DNA of 64,000 nucleotides from Ipomoea triloba (GCF_003576645.1 NC_044925.1:20318196-20382195), one strand, 5' to 3'; counted from the stretch's first letter, positions 23,829 through 36,277 are shown. Notes: generated by a model not told the origin, from the letters alone. Numbers and translations: made by a program.

Positions 23829-23894
23829 ATGGCGGTTCTCTCTCCCGAGAAACTAATAGATTATATGCATTTGGAGATCCGAATCCATATTTAA
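23829..23894 (+). other. Possible upstream ORF of the LRR gene
   Basis: An ATG in good context (CCCATGGCG) opens a 21-codon frame ending TAA 25 bp before the main start at 23920. It is out of frame with the main CDS. It is relevant only if transcription starts upstream of 23829, which the sequence alone does not show. Confidence 0.35.
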
Positions 23895-23919
23895 AGGTCT
23901 GAAATCTGAATTGACAGCG

Positions 23920-26590
23920 ATGGCGATAGTGACCGGAGACTGGTATCTGGACGCACTGGTGAAGTTCGTCGAGAGCCATGCGGAGCTGTTGATTGAAGGG
24001 ACGTTAGTGCTCAAACTCAACCCTGTCGGTCTCCACTACGTGCACTCCAGGCTCGAGGCGCTGGCGGAGTTAGAAAGCTTGCTCGCCGGTGCTCCGGTGG
24101 ATTACTTCCGTGCCTACGTCTCGGACCTAGGTGACCACCGCGCTCTCGAGCAGCTCCGTCGGATTCTCTGCCACCTAACATCGCTTAAGGTTTTCTCCGT
24201 GCTGCCGCCACCGGCCAGGGATCCCTCGCCTCTGTCGCTGCTGCCTTTTACCAGGCTTAAGGTTCTGGAGCTAAGAGGATGTGATCTCTCCACCTCCGCC
24301 GCTAAAGGACTTCTCCAACTCAGGCAATCTTTGGAGAAATTGATTTGTCATAATTCAACTGTGAGTTCCGACGTATCAATTTTCTTTTTTCCTTTTTGAT
24401 TGGTTTGGTCTCGATTGAAGAATCAATAATTGTGCTGCACTATTCACATTACATTTTCTTAGAAGAGATAACTACTGAACAAACCGAATGCTGAATATAA
24501 ATAAAAAGAAATCTAATGTTACCATCCATTTGTTCTCCATACTCTGTTTATAGACTTCACGTTGTAATTCTCCTTTTAATGGAATTGGCTTAGGATGCAT
24601 TACGGCATGTATTTGCGAGTAGAATAGCTGATATAAAGGATTCTCCACAATGGAATCGATTGTGGTTTGTTTCATGTGCTTGCAATGGTTTGCTTCTCAT
24701 GGATGAATCCTTACAGCTCCTTCCCGCTGTCGAAACACTTGATTTGAGCAGGAACAAGTTTTCTAGAGTGGATAATCTTCGAAAGTGCACCAGATTGAAG
24801 CATCTAGACATAGGGTTTAATCACCTCAGAACTGTTGCAGCATTTAGTAGTGAGGTAAGGCACAGCCTGCTAATGGAAAAGTTAGAGTTAAATTATTGCA
24901 AAAATCATTATATTTTATTAGCATGACTTGCTCATTGATGTTCGTATATTACTAGAATCTTTTATGCTGATGAATTAAACTGGATCTGGGTAGAAAATAT
25001 ACGAGTACGTCATTTGTTATGTTTAATTGTAGTACAGTTGCTTCTAGTTAGTGTGGGGTAGAATATTTTAAACCAATAGATAGGATTGCTCTATGCAGGT
25101 TTCATCTCATATTGTTAAGCTTGTTTTGAGGAATAACGCTTTGACTACATTGCGTGGGATTGAGAATTTGAAGTCACTTGAGGGGCTTGATCTATCCAAC
25201 AATATAATCTCTAATTTCTTTGAGATAGAAATCCTTGGTGGACTGTCATCTCTGCAAAATTTATGGTTACAAGGAAATCCACTTTGTTGTGCAAGATGGT
25301 ACAGAGCCCAAGTGCTCAGCTTTTTTACTTATCCAGACAAAGTAAGTTGTCCCACTCTCAAAGAGTCTGTTCAATTTTGGTTTTTTGTTTCATCTATTTT
25401 AATTTCTAATGTAAAATTAGATTAATTACTTGAGTGTTAGCTATTTTAGTATGAACTTAGACTTCTTTCCTTTATTTTGCTTGTATGTATTAGTTGAAAC
25501 TAGATGAAAAGAAACACACAAAAAGTGATATATGGAAGAGGCAAATACTTATTGCCAGGAGGCAGAGACGCCCTGCTAGTTTTGGATTTTATTCACCAGC
25601 AAGAGATGATGCTGAACCAGAAGGAATCATCAACACAAAAAAAGTATCCTCTTATGCTAACCAGCAGTTTACATTACCTAAGTTAATTTTTTTTCCTCAT
25701 GTGCCGTTAGTAACATTGGATTTCCTTTCATATAAAATTCCCAGAAAAAGGTACCCCGATTTGTAAGCATTAACGATGCAGAAGAAAGTACATGCCTGTA
25801 TTCAGATGATGATTCAGTCTCTTTTGTTAATGAGATTCATAACAAAGAGAAGAATGCCATTTCATATGAAGAATCTGGAATTGTAGATTTAATGAATAGG
25901 ATTGAATTTATTAAGAAAGAAAATAATGGTCTATGGTTGCAGGAGTTCAAAGATTGGATAGATTGTGACAGTTGTGTTGTGGGTGTTAATAGTAAAGGGA
26001 CTAATTTTAAAGCGGAGAGAGGTAAAGAAAGGAAAGGAAAGATGAGAGGCAAGCAGAATGATGAGAGTTCAAGGTATGTATCCAACTCTGTTCAATTTTC
26101 TGGAGAAGATGGCAATATGGAAGTTCTAGATTCTGATACTTTCTTTGCTGAAACTTCCCTTAGTTTCAGTGAAAAAAAGTACACTGATCAGATAAGCGAA
26201 ACAGAGTCAAAGATTTTTGTGGGTCATGTTGATGGGAACTTTAACAGTATGAAAAGCACCAGAAATAACCAGGAGAATGTCAAAATTTTAAATGATGAAG
26301 TGCTTCATTCTGGACATGCTAGAATCTCTCCTTTTGATTCTTCTGAATTCTCCTCTTTGGATAACAGTTTCACGACTATACCTTCATTTAGTACTACTTT
26401 GGATGCTAGCCATGGATCACCTCCTCATTATAAGGAGGATATTTTGTATCAACGCCACAACTTAGAAGAAGAGTTTCTACAGCTATCTTCAGAGCCATTC
26501 TTTGTAGCATCATCTGATACCGATACAAGTTCCAGTAAAGATGATTCTGTTCAATATGGAGAATTCATATCTCCAAAGATCAATTTTTAG
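23920..26590 (+). CDS. LRR protein related to LKB1/STK11-interacting protein, C-terminus probably truncated
   Basis: Exons are 23920-24360, 24594-24854, 25099-25341, 25494-25643 and 25745-26590, all phase 0 with GT-AG introns, giving 646 aa. The start MAIVTGDWYLDALVKFVE follows a leader, and an in-frame TTG upstream is not used. Residues 1-100 match what I recall of the LIP1-type N-terminal domain (LVLKLNPVGLHYV, PVDYFRAYVSDLGDHRALEQ). Residues 105-310 hold leucine-rich repeats (LKVLELRGCDLS, VETLDLSRNKFS, LKHLDIGFNHLR, LVLRNNALTTL, LEGLDLSNNIIS) and an LRR cap (NLWLQGNPLCCARWYR). After a basic stretch (WKRQILIARRQRRPASFGFY) the rest is Ser/Asp-rich and likely disordered. Plant homologues are often annotated 'outer arm dynein light chain 1', though a dynein role is unlikely in flowering plants. 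The stop comes in a T5 run, and homologous-looking text continues out of frame downstream. Confidence 0.85.
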
Positions 26591-27205
26591 TTGAGGATAT
26601 CTCAGATATGAGTGTGCATGGATTAAATTTTTCCTGCAAAATGTTCCATAAATGATGCGATTATGAAAGTTTGCCTTTGAGCCAAATTCCAAGCAGACCT
26701 CATCCAGCTGTATTGAGGTTCAACAAACAGATAGATCCTCAATCTATCCGAGGAAACTAATGCAAGAAGACAAGATGGAGCAAGTAATAAAATCCAAATA
26801 AAAATCCATTAGAGATGGTGAAGATGGGATTTATTCTGTAAGCAATTTCCAGAAACTTGCTATTGGAGATAACTTGTCAAAGGACTACAATAAAAGAGGT
26901 GGAAACGATGGAAATGAAAAATCAAACAGAGATGGTGAAGAATGGGATTTATTCTATTGGGAAATTACAGAAAGTTGTTGTGGACATATAACTTGTCAAA
27001 GTGCTATGATCAAAGTGCATGCAAATCATGGAAATAAAACTCTGTTTCAGAACAAAAATTATTATTATGGTGGGACAAAAAAAAAATAAATTCAGGATTA
27101 CTTCAGGACAAATGTAACAGAAGTAAGGATTAATGAAATCATTCGGAAATAAAGGATGTGCCATTATTTGCTCCAGGAACAGTCTAGGTGCATAGACAGG
27201 TAATG
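26591..27205 (+). pseudogene. Frameshifted 3' coding debris of the LRR gene
   Basis: Directly after the stop, the other frames stay readable in pieces: LVEDISDMSVHGLNFSC, then a piece containing SSSCIEVQQTD and PRKLMQEDKMEQ, then DGEDGIYSVSNFQKL. Two related segments beginning GATGGTGAAGA(A)TGGGATTT (26815 and 26933) form an imperfect ~118-bp tandem duplication; the second copy carries an extra base. Near 27098 a piece reading DYFRTNVTEVRINEI ends at a donor-like GACAG/GTAATG. Longer homologues carry additional C-terminal sequence, as I recall, so this is probably a degraded end of the same gene. Confidence 0.6.
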
Positions 27206-28170
27206 CTTCAACTACAACACTTTCTTTAGAATATTTAACATTAATGATCAAAATGATGTGCATGTTTTAAGAGTAAAGTGAAGTTAATGGAGCATTCTTC
27301 TTAAAGTTTTGAATATGTAAAATTTCGCAGTTTATTATGGCATGTATATTTGAAACAGTTGTCACAGTAATATATGGCTTTAATCCCTGCTTAAAATTTA
27401 CTTTTGGTAGCATTGGCTATGTTATCACATGCATTTTAGTATTTATCCGTGTACTGTATCAATCACTCATACAGGTTTGGTAATTCAACCCAATGATCAT
27501 TTTATGCCTGTTTCTAAATGATTCAAATCTTTACTAAGTTTATTTAGGCCACGTTTTACATGTATTTCTAAATCTTACTCTCTTTCAAATCTTTACTCTC
27601 TTTCAAATCTTTACTAAGTTTATTTAGGCCGCGCTTTCCTACATGTATTCCTAAATCTTACTCTCTTAACTTTACTCTCTGATGCAAATCTTACTCTCTT
27701 AACTTTACTCTCTGATGCGGCGGGTTCTGATAAGTTATTTTTTTTTCATGTGGATTCCAATAAAAGTGTCTACATCAAGATTTTGATTTTGTATGTGAGA
27801 GTAAAAGTTGGGAGTATAAAGTTGGAGTACAAATATTATTTTCCATTTAGGCTCGTTTACATTAAGTTTGTACTGTTGACATAAACGTATATATAGAAAT
27901 TTCTTTTTTATTTTTTAGTTCTTTTTTTTTTTAGAATGTCCCATGAATCCTTATTCGTAAAACATGTTGAATTTTCCCATAAATATTACATTTTCTTTAT
28001 ATGTAATAAATAATTTATTCATGGTTAGAATTACACTCATGAGATGATCTAAAATGAGAGTCACACTAAAAATTTAATTTGTAGTTAATTAATTCAAGAA
28101 TAATCACACTAAAAATTTAATTTGTAGTTAATTAATTCAAGTATATTTAATTTCTATATAATCGAACTAA
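27206..28170. other. Intergenic with short tandem duplications
   Basis: At 27527-27720 the phrases TTTACTAAGTTTATTTAGGCC and CTTACTCTCTTAACTTTACT are each duplicated. At about 28048-28140 a 43-bp unit (CACACTAAAAATTTAATTTG..) occurs twice in tandem. No gene is seen. Confidence 0.6.
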
Positions 28171-28421
28171 GGGTGCGTTTGGAAAGCAGGAAAATGACTT
28201 CTGGAAAATGTTTTCTGGAAAATGAGTTATTTTCTGAAAAATGACATCATTTTCCGTGTTTGGATGTACTCTGAAAAACTGTCTTTGGGTGTTTGGTTCA
28301 TTTTCCGGAAAATGATTGGAAAATTGGTAGAAATGTATAATTATATAATTTTATTATTTTCTTTAAAATATAAAAATATATAAACTAATAATATTTATTA
28401 TAAATAAATATATAAAAATTA

Positions 28422-28453
<32 letters not shown>

Positions 28454-28782
28454 GGCCGCTGCTCTGGTTTCTATGAATACAGTGGAGCAATGATTTCAAT
28501 TCTCTGACACAACTTGGTTCTACATAATCTTCAATTCTGTCATATATTAGTTTGCCTGATGCTAATAGAGAATCGAAGTTTTAAACAATGCTGAGGGAGG
28601 GACGGCTTCCGTCCCTCCATGTTGCGCGCTGCATTTTCCATTCCGGAAAATGACTTCCAGAAGTCATTTTCCGTGGTCAACGGAAAACATTTTCCGTTGA
28701 CCACATTTTTTGGGTGTTGCCAAACACCAAAATCCCGGAAAATGATTTCCAGAAATCATTTTCTGAGTAACCAAACACACCC
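28171..28782. mobile_element. PIF/Harbinger (Tourist)-like MITE
   Basis: Inverted ends GGGTGCGTTTGGAAAG and, reverse-complemented, GGGTGTGTTTGGTTAC are flanked by TAA on both sides (28168-28170, 28783-28785), the 3-bp target typical of this superfamily. Subterminal GGAAAATGA(C/T)TTC motifs repeat in both orientations. The interior has a long A run near 28430-28453. Confidence 0.8.
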
Positions 28783-28785
28783 TAA

Positions 28786-29935
28786 ATGATTGCTAGGAAG
28801 CAACCTTTGCTTCTACTTTATATTTACTATCACTGCCTCACAGGTCTCTTGCTTCTGTGTTTATGTTCAGAGCAATAGACTATTTGTCTCTAAATAACTG
28901 ACCACTAAGAGGAAAAAGGCGTTTCACAGATGGAGTAGCAAGCAGCAAAGAGAAGCAAGTCTCTGGTCTCTTGACATGGCTCTCAAAGATACTAGTAACG
29001 AAATGCACTACAATAATATAAATAAGGATCTAAAACAAGACCCAAGTACCATGTAACCGTTTTTTTAACAAGATGGAATAAACTAATTTCTAACGACATT
29101 AAACAGAAATACATAAATTAATGTAAATAAAAATTATTGTACACTATATAATGATAATTTATGGAACACATTTCATTCCTTTAGTTGGGTCTGAGCTAAT
29201 TATCCTCCGGTTAACAGAACCATATTGGAAGATTATTTCTGTTCAATTTAGTGGAGAACAACCTACTGAAGCACAATGAGCTGAGGGCGTTGGCTCATTG
29301 TGTTTTAGTAGGTTGAGAAAGTATATATGAACAGATACTACATTGTAATAGAGTCAATAGTATTCAAAAAATAAATAAAAACGAAAAGCAGAACACCACC
29401 AGTCTGCCATCCTCAGACCAAAGTTAGAACTAATTAAGTAATTATTCTTATAATACTTACTTTTGTATTTAAGATATGCAATGAATGGGGATTATTTTTT
29501 TAAAAGAAAGTACATTAAACTGTGTGATGAAAATTTGACAATGACCAATTTAGCAGGCCATATGAAGTTCTAAAATCTAAAAAATGAAGTCTAAAATTAT
29601 CTGAACTTGGGTAAAATTGAAACAGAATCTTAAAAACGGAGAACAAATACCACAATGTAGTCTTTTCTTCACCCATCAAAATTGGCAACGTTTTCACTTT
29701 TCAGCAATGTCACCACTTCCAAACAATTTGGATCTCTGTCAGTAGCATCTCAATGAATGCAATGCTGGTTGGTAATGGTAATGGTAATATAGAACAGGTT
29801 CCGAGTTTTTTCCCTGACTGCTTAGACAGAAAAACATCTATTGCTGAAAGATATAAGAGGATTTACTTGTGAATCAAGAATGTCAGTGTTTGCCATAACT
29901 AAACAAGATTGTTGATGCCTCTCGCTTATGGATTG
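28786..29935. other. Intergenic between the LRR gene and SURF1; SINE tail at 29310-29378
   Basis: GATACTACATTGTAATAGAG then GTCAATAGTATT and an A-rich end match the tail of SINE family 1. The remainder includes the presumed 3' region of SURF1 (minus strand). No other gene is supported. Confidence 0.45.
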
Positions 29936-32689
29936 CTATCTATGCCCTTTCTTTGGCTTAAGTCTTTTAAAAGCCATGAATGTCACTGCAGCTGACAGAG
30001 AATACCTGCACAATAATTTAAAATGAGAAATAAGGTAACACTCCTAGAATATATATACACACACACACACACACACACTTTCTGTTCTTCATAATTTCAC
30101 CAGAGAAAACCTAAATAGAATCATAGAATAATCTAAATATCAAATTTGCAACTAGCAAGAACAAGCTACTGCTAGCACTTCAGCTCTACTACCTGCACTT
30201 CCCATACTGCAAGCCCTAGCAGATGTGGCAAACTGGCAAATCAAAATAGGCACATGGTATTCAAACTACATCTACCCCATTATCCATTAACAAAGTATTA
30301 GAACCAAGACACATCCAAAGTTTTCACAACAGCCAATTCCCACGAGCATTCATTTCACTTTTATCATTATATATGTTTACGTCATATGCCAAAGTAATGA
30401 AAGTATAGAGGATTTAGCATTCACTTCACTCTCATTATATGTTTGCTTCTCTGTATACCCAAGTAAGAATGCAGCAAAACCTCTTTATCAGTCAGTTAAA
30501 ACTGCTAAATCAATGAAGACTGAAGAGTCGTAATTAGGACATACTAGGCTGGTGAAGCTGAAAGGACAATTTGACATTATCATTGGACAAACCAGATTAT
30601 AATAGAAAAACAATAGGATAAGAAAGAAAATTATATGCAATAGTGTAGAAAGTATAAGGAATAGGGAATACCATGTCAACATGTAGTTAAGATGGTCTTG
30701 AGGCATTACAGAACTGCTAATCAATGTATTTAAATCCTTTGGAACTGGGTATGGATTGCTGGGATCAACATTCTCATTGACGTCTTCAATGTAGAGTGTG
30801 GTATTAGGAAACCCACAAGCACGTGCAATTGCAGGAACATCAACATAAAACCACTGGTAGGAACTTGGATCATTTGCCGGAACGAATATGCTAGGCTTTT
30901 CACTTCCTCGAACAACTCCAATAACTTCTACAGGAGCTACTACAGAAGGAACTTCTTCCTGTTGATTGAACACATGGCACTATTATCTAGAGTTCATATC
31001 ATATGTAAGTATTTACAAGGCCACAAAAAGTATAGCAATAAATAACCTCTATATACTTGGGTTTCTTTGACCAAAATCTCCACCAGGAACTTTTTTCATT
31101 TTCTGGAATGGACGACGATATTGGAGTTGAAGGCTGTTTATCATTATTTGACACTTCTAGAGACTTGTCCCTCCAACTGCGTGGAACCCATCCTCTATTG
31201 ACGAGAATTGGTGATTGGGTGCTGATCAATGAATTTTTAAATTCATTTAGATACAGAAAAGGATATGCAGGAAAAAAAATCTCATGCTCTCACTTTTTTG
31301 TTTCTTTTTGTGTAACAAAGAAAGATAAGACACCACATTATACAGAATTCAGAGATTTGATTTGTGAAACAACATGAATAATTAGAAGAGGATTGATTAC
31401 AAGAACTACTGACACTCCATATTTATTCCTCATTTTGACCATGCTTGAAAAATAAATACAGAAACAGTACAGAACAAAAATTTCACACTTAAGAAGCTAT
31501 GTTCCATCACTTCTTTGCTTTAGAAATATATTATATCATCTTCAAGATTATACTAATCCAGTCAACCTTACATCAGTTGCTTGCGCTGCCTTCAATATCT
31601 AGATGAGGAGAATATTCGGGCATATGTGGGTTCAAGAGAACAATCCTAAAAGAAAGACTCTAAGCAGTTTATACAAGTGAAAGCAAGAAACATGAATTCA
31701 CAACAACTACCTCAAGAATGGAAAACCAAAATTCTATATGTCGCACTCTACCTCTCTGGGTCATTAGAGACTGGCTCAAGAGGAGTAATAATGTAGTAGC
31801 CGTTTTCTGTCACCCCTGAAATGCTTCTAGAACGGGGGCCCACATAGACAGACTTCTCCTCATTGAAAACCCCTCTACAAAGCACCTTCCTGAACTCCAG
31901 ATTATTCAGATCTTCACTTGAATGTGTAGCATCATTACACTTTAGAGGTTCCATCTCCAATCTATTTTGTCTGTACTCTAGCATCTCAACCTATAAGAAT
32001 GGCAATAACACATCAGCAAATATCAAACTCCATTTCCTCTAAACACAGGCAATTGAGTATCCAGTCAATCACAGTGGAGGATATTTAGTATTGTATCAAA
32101 TAGCAATCAAAAGTTTGAAACATAAGACTGGACAACCAGGTATTAGCGGTGGCACAACTATACATTCCAAGTTGTACAATCGTAATTTCAAATTAATTGC
32201 AAGTTGCACAAAGTAGACTTTATGGTGTGTTTTGATAGTAGTTTTTCAAGTGCACAATCAATCATTACAAGTTGCACATTGCACAAAATAGTACTGGAGT
32301 GATACTGATTCTATATATATATATGCGAATAGAAGTTGTATGAAGAAGCAAGAAATTGGAATGACCTTTTCTTGTCTTCTGAAGATTTGCCAAGTGCCAA
32401 GACCAAATGTGATAGCTCCTGGTATGAAAAGAAAAATCTTGGACCATGTTGACCGATTATCTTTGTCTGACCAGAGAGAGCATCAACAAAACACAAATGC
32501 AATATCAATAGCTTAAGAAAACGATTAAGCCTGAGATGTTTTGCTCCAAAATTAATAAATATACGCAAACTTACCTGAAGGTTGATTCTGAGAGTTACTG
32601 GAGACAGCAGGCGCAGCGGTTGAGAAGGGAGCCCACTTCACGGATACGGCTGAGCCACGGAGGAGGATTCTTGTTACACTTCTGGCCAT
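29936..32689 (-). CDS. SURF1: SURF1, mitochondrial cytochrome c oxidase assembly factor
   Basis: Six exons on the minus strand: 32575-32689, 32366-32466, 31752-31990, 31047-31221, 30672-30958 and 29936-30005, with GT-AG introns and matching phases, giving 328 aa. The start MARSVTRILLRGS opens a basic, acid-free stretch typical of a mitochondrial presequence; an in-frame upstream Met at 32788 is less plausible. Residues 45-70 hold the first membrane segment (IFLFIPGAITFGLGTWQ). SURF1 family signatures follow: VGPRSRSISGVTENGYYIITP, then PILVNRGWVPRSW, QWFYVDVPAIAR, YPVPKD, MPQDHLNY and a C-terminal membrane helix (YSLSAAVTFMAF). The family acts in the inner membrane in assembly of cytochrome oxidase subunit 1, probably in haem a delivery. 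Length is close to the Arabidopsis protein as I remember it. All exons are open, so it is probably functional. Confidence 0.93.
30056..30078. repeat. (AC)n microsatellite in SURF1 intron 5
   Basis: About 11 AC units lie 50 bp upstream (plus-strand right) of the last exon, close to the 3' splice site of intron 5 on the minus strand. Confidence 0.9.
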
Positions 32690-32948
32690 GATGATGAAAC
32701 GTCGTCGTTGTATGCCCAGCGTCGATCGAAATAGAAATTTTGGGGTGTGAGTGTGATCGAGACTCCGAGAGAGAGGGCTTAAGCGCAAAAAGTGAATAGG
32801 GTTTTGCGGTAATTATCCCCTGCGGAGGAGTGCACGGGACCAAACTAATGAATCAGGTTTACAAAAATATATATATAAAGAAAAATAATAATATTAATAT
32901 TGTTATTATTGTTGTTTCAGGGAAATTGGTGAAATTATAAAGCAGGTC

Positions 32949-33133
32949 TAACCCAATAGGGTCAAGTGGCAAGTGAGCTCTCTTTGTGGGGAAGAATTTC
33001 GAGAGAACTCGGGTTCGGGTTCGATTCTCACAAGTGACGATTCCCCTTGGGCCAGCTCCTGTGCCTCTCGGAGCGAACATGGGTAGACCCATTAAACGGA
33101 CGGAGAAAGACCCTGTAAATTTACCAAAAAAAA
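32949..33133 (+). mobile_element. SINE with 12-bp target-site duplication
   Basis: The element is 185 bp, with an A-box-like TGGCAAGTGAG at about 32967 and a B box GGTTCGATTC at 33010-33020. A body with no coding content and an 8-A tail follow. The flanks are exact direct repeats ATAAAGCAGGTC (32937-32948 and 33134-33145). Internal pol III promoter boxes, a poly-A tail and a long target duplication are diagnostic of a SINE. It lies about 260 bp upstream of the SURF1 start, in the probable promoter. Confidence 0.85.
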
Positions 33134-33149
33134 ATAAAGCAGGTCAGAA

Positions 33150-34844
33150 AGAATGGCGAGTGGAGAGCAAAGATGAATCACAACTTGTAAAGTAAACCCA
33201 AGTCCATGTTTTAAAATTTAAAAATTTTATATTTACAATTATAGAATTTTATGGTCATAATTTTAGAATTCTATATTCATAATTTTAAATTTATACAAAA
33301 TTACATTACTCAATATTCACAATTTTTAAACTCTATATTTACAATTTTGTTATATAGATCCAAAAGTTGTGTTTTACTATTGAATATAGATGATAGGGAA
33401 TATACCCTGAGTATATCGCCCTACAAATATTATATGTATGCCTAGCGTATTATATAACGTACTATACGATATTAACATATAAAAGGGCTTTAGTCCTTCA
33501 TTGGAAGGGACTTTTTGGCCCCTCCTCTCTCTCTCTCTAAAAAGACTAAAGAAACTCTTCTCTCTCCTCTCTCTAAATTGTTCTAGATTAATGAATAAGA
33601 GATGATGAATTGGGAGCTACTTGATGGATATTTTCTTCATTGTTCATACCACTTTCATACCCATTATATATATGGTTGATTTTACATTATCAATAGAGTT
33701 CTGAAATTGTGAACATAAAGTTCTGTAATTGTGAAAATAGAGTTCAAAAATTATGAATATAAAGTTAAAAAATTGTAAACATAAAATTTTAAAATTGTGA
33801 ACATGGACCTGCAAGGTTAACTTGATTTCATGACATAACAACCATGGGTTGGTGTGGGCGGCTTGCAGCGAAACGTCAAAAAACTAGCAAACCACTTTAG
33901 AGTTTATAAATGTTTATTGTAATCTTAAAATCATAAAATTGTAAAATTGTATAGGGAAAAAAAAACAAATCTAATTACTAGCAGGTCGGGTCCTAATTGA
34001 TTTTTGTGTCATCCAGGACCTTCGCCATGCAAGTTGTGCTTGTATAACCAATCCTAAAGTTTAATAAAAATAAAACACTCTTTTGTTTTTAAAGGGGAGA
34101 TCCTACGGGATATCTCCCTTTGGTGGTGTGTCCCATGATTACTTGTTTTGCTATTATTTCTTATCCTCAACGACTAACGGTCTCGTATAACCAATAATCC
34201 CTACACGAGAGAAGTATCTTGATCAGCTTTATCTTGCTAACTAACCGCGTAAGGTAGAGCGTGCAATTAATTTACACGTTAGAATCCAGTGTGTGGTAGA
34301 GATATATATCAAAGTTAAAATGATAATTGAAAATTGAAATTAATCACCCCTCTTATATGAAATTGTGAGAAATGTATGCAATAAATCCATTATTCAGTTT
34401 AAATATGGAGTTAACAATAAAAGCAAGTTTCAGAGTGATGAATTTGGTACTAGTGATCTTGTTGGAGTATTGATTACAGTTGTTATGTTAGATCTCGCAT
34501 ATAATCGAGATTACGAAGCTTGTGCGTCAACCAACTGCTCTATCAATCTGAGCAAGTCATTACGATTTTTTGAATTTGTAAAAATTAGTATTGTACTTTT
34601 GATTTGTAAATCACATTATTCCTAGTTTTGTAGGTAGAATAGTCATATTAAATGTACTAAGTCCGGTTAGGTTGGTATTTCAACCACTGACACTGTAAGT
34701 CTGAAGTTAAATCTCAACATAATTACGATGGCGGTTGGGAAAAAAAATACTACGACAACGGTCGAAAAAAAGGTAAGAAAAAATTTTCGTTAGCCGACAC
34801 TCCGACAGTGAGAAAAAAAAATTACGACGACGGTTGAAAAAAAA
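33150..34844. other. Intergenic, no supported gene
   Basis: At 33220-33340 and 33690-33800 short phrases such as ATAGAATT..TAATTTT and AAAATTGTGAACATA recur many times in opposite orientations, suggesting an old foldback element around 33220-33800. Frames here are not gene-like. Confidence 0.45.
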
Positions 34845-34845
34845 A

Positions 34846-35492
34846 CCAAAAAGAGAACTAGTTATTTTTTACACTAATCTTTCGATCGAGAGTTCAGGGC
34901 ACCAAAAAATGCTAAGAAATGGGTCATGCAAAGTTGGGCCACACTTGTGTGAGACCGTCTCAGGGATCCTTATTTGTGAGCTGGGTCAGGTCGGGTCAAA
35001 GCACCATGTAAATGTCATACTTATATGTGCAAATGTCACACTTATATGCTCAAATATAAGACTAATCAAGAATACAATTTTTGTTACTTATAAGAGAAAA
35101 AGTAATACATTTTTCATAATAAGTAATATTGACAAGTGTCCCTTACTTATAAGGACAAATATAATACTTTTGAGGAAAAATGTAATACTTTTAAATCGAA
35201 ATGTAAAAGTATTGTATTTCCCCTTAAAAGTATTACATTTACTCTTATAAGTAACAAAAATTTTATTTCTGATTAGTATTGCATTTGAGCATATAAATAT
35301 GACATTTATGCATATAAGTGTCACATTTGCATATTAACCCGACCCGACCCGTATCATAGTGAAACGGTCTCACACAAATTTTTGCCTGCAAAGTTTTATT
35401 TATTTTAACCCTTTTAGAATTAGTAAGAGAGACACCAAAAAGAGAACTAGTTATTTTTTTGCACTGATCTTTCTAGAGTTCAGGACTTCAGG
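34846..35492. repeat. ~60-bp direct repeats flanking a foldback element
   Basis: CCAAAAAGAGAACTAGTTAT and the following text through GAGTTCAGGGCAC occur at 34846-34905. They recur at 35436-35492 with a small internal insertion. The two copies enclose the foldback element at 34945-35377. Confidence 0.7.
34945..35377. mobile_element. Foldback MITE with TTGTGTGAGACCGT ends
   Basis: The left end TTGTGTGAGACCGTCTCA and reverse-complemented right end TTGTGTGAGACCGTTTCA are inverted. The arms extend through GGTCAGGTCGGGTC / GACCCGACCCG and TTATAAG-rich text. Frames across it are by-products. Elements with such GAGACGGTCTCA ends are widespread in plants. The superfamily is not settled. Confidence 0.7.
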
Positions 35493-36277
35493 GCACGTAG
35501 ACGATCATGGTTTAAGGTAATGCAAACTTTGAGACGGGCTCACCATCTCTGTCCAATTAGCTGGTTGAACCCATAAGTTTGCCATAATGTCTTCCAATGC
35601 AACATCTTTCATAATTTTTTCACTAAATATTTCTTAATTATTGATTTTCTTTTTTAATTTTTGAGACTTCTCTTCAAAATTTACCAAATTTACTTTTCAA
35701 CCGATAATTTTCTATATTGAATCTTTTAGCTTGGCGTCAAATTTGAGGGTAAAGTCATAATTTTAATTTGTTATTGCCTTGAAGTCTACATTAGTCTAAA
35801 GCAATCAAGATCCCCAAATTAAAAATCACGATCAAACTTCACAACCTCACAGGTAGTAGGAACGGGAGAAATGTTACGATCGAAACGAGTTCACAACACC
35901 TAATTACAATAGCAATTTGAGTTGAAAATATTAAGAAATTTTGTAGTGTAAGATTTTAGAACAAATCGTACATAAAAGAGAGCTATTTGAAAAAGAATTT
36001 TTGCATTGGCAAAATGATAATTACAATAAGAATTACAAATATAACTCTCTATCTCTATTTCTAAGGGCACTTTGCTTTGCTATATTTTTCTATGAGATGT
36101 GATGATTTACGGTGAAGATGGATTGCCTATTTATAGCCAAAATTTTCTGGTGCACTGTACATTTTGCTGCTGAAAAGTTTCTGTTACACTCATGGTTGCA
36201 GTAGGCGCTAGGCACTAGTTGGGCGGTAGACTAGCGCCTAGCGCCTAGGCGGCGACCTATAAAAACAAAAAATAGTA
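35493..36277. other. Intergenic, nothing recognised
   Basis: AT-rich sequence with one GC-richer patch at 36200-36256 (repeated GGCGCTAGGC-like text). No gene is supported. Confidence 0.45.
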
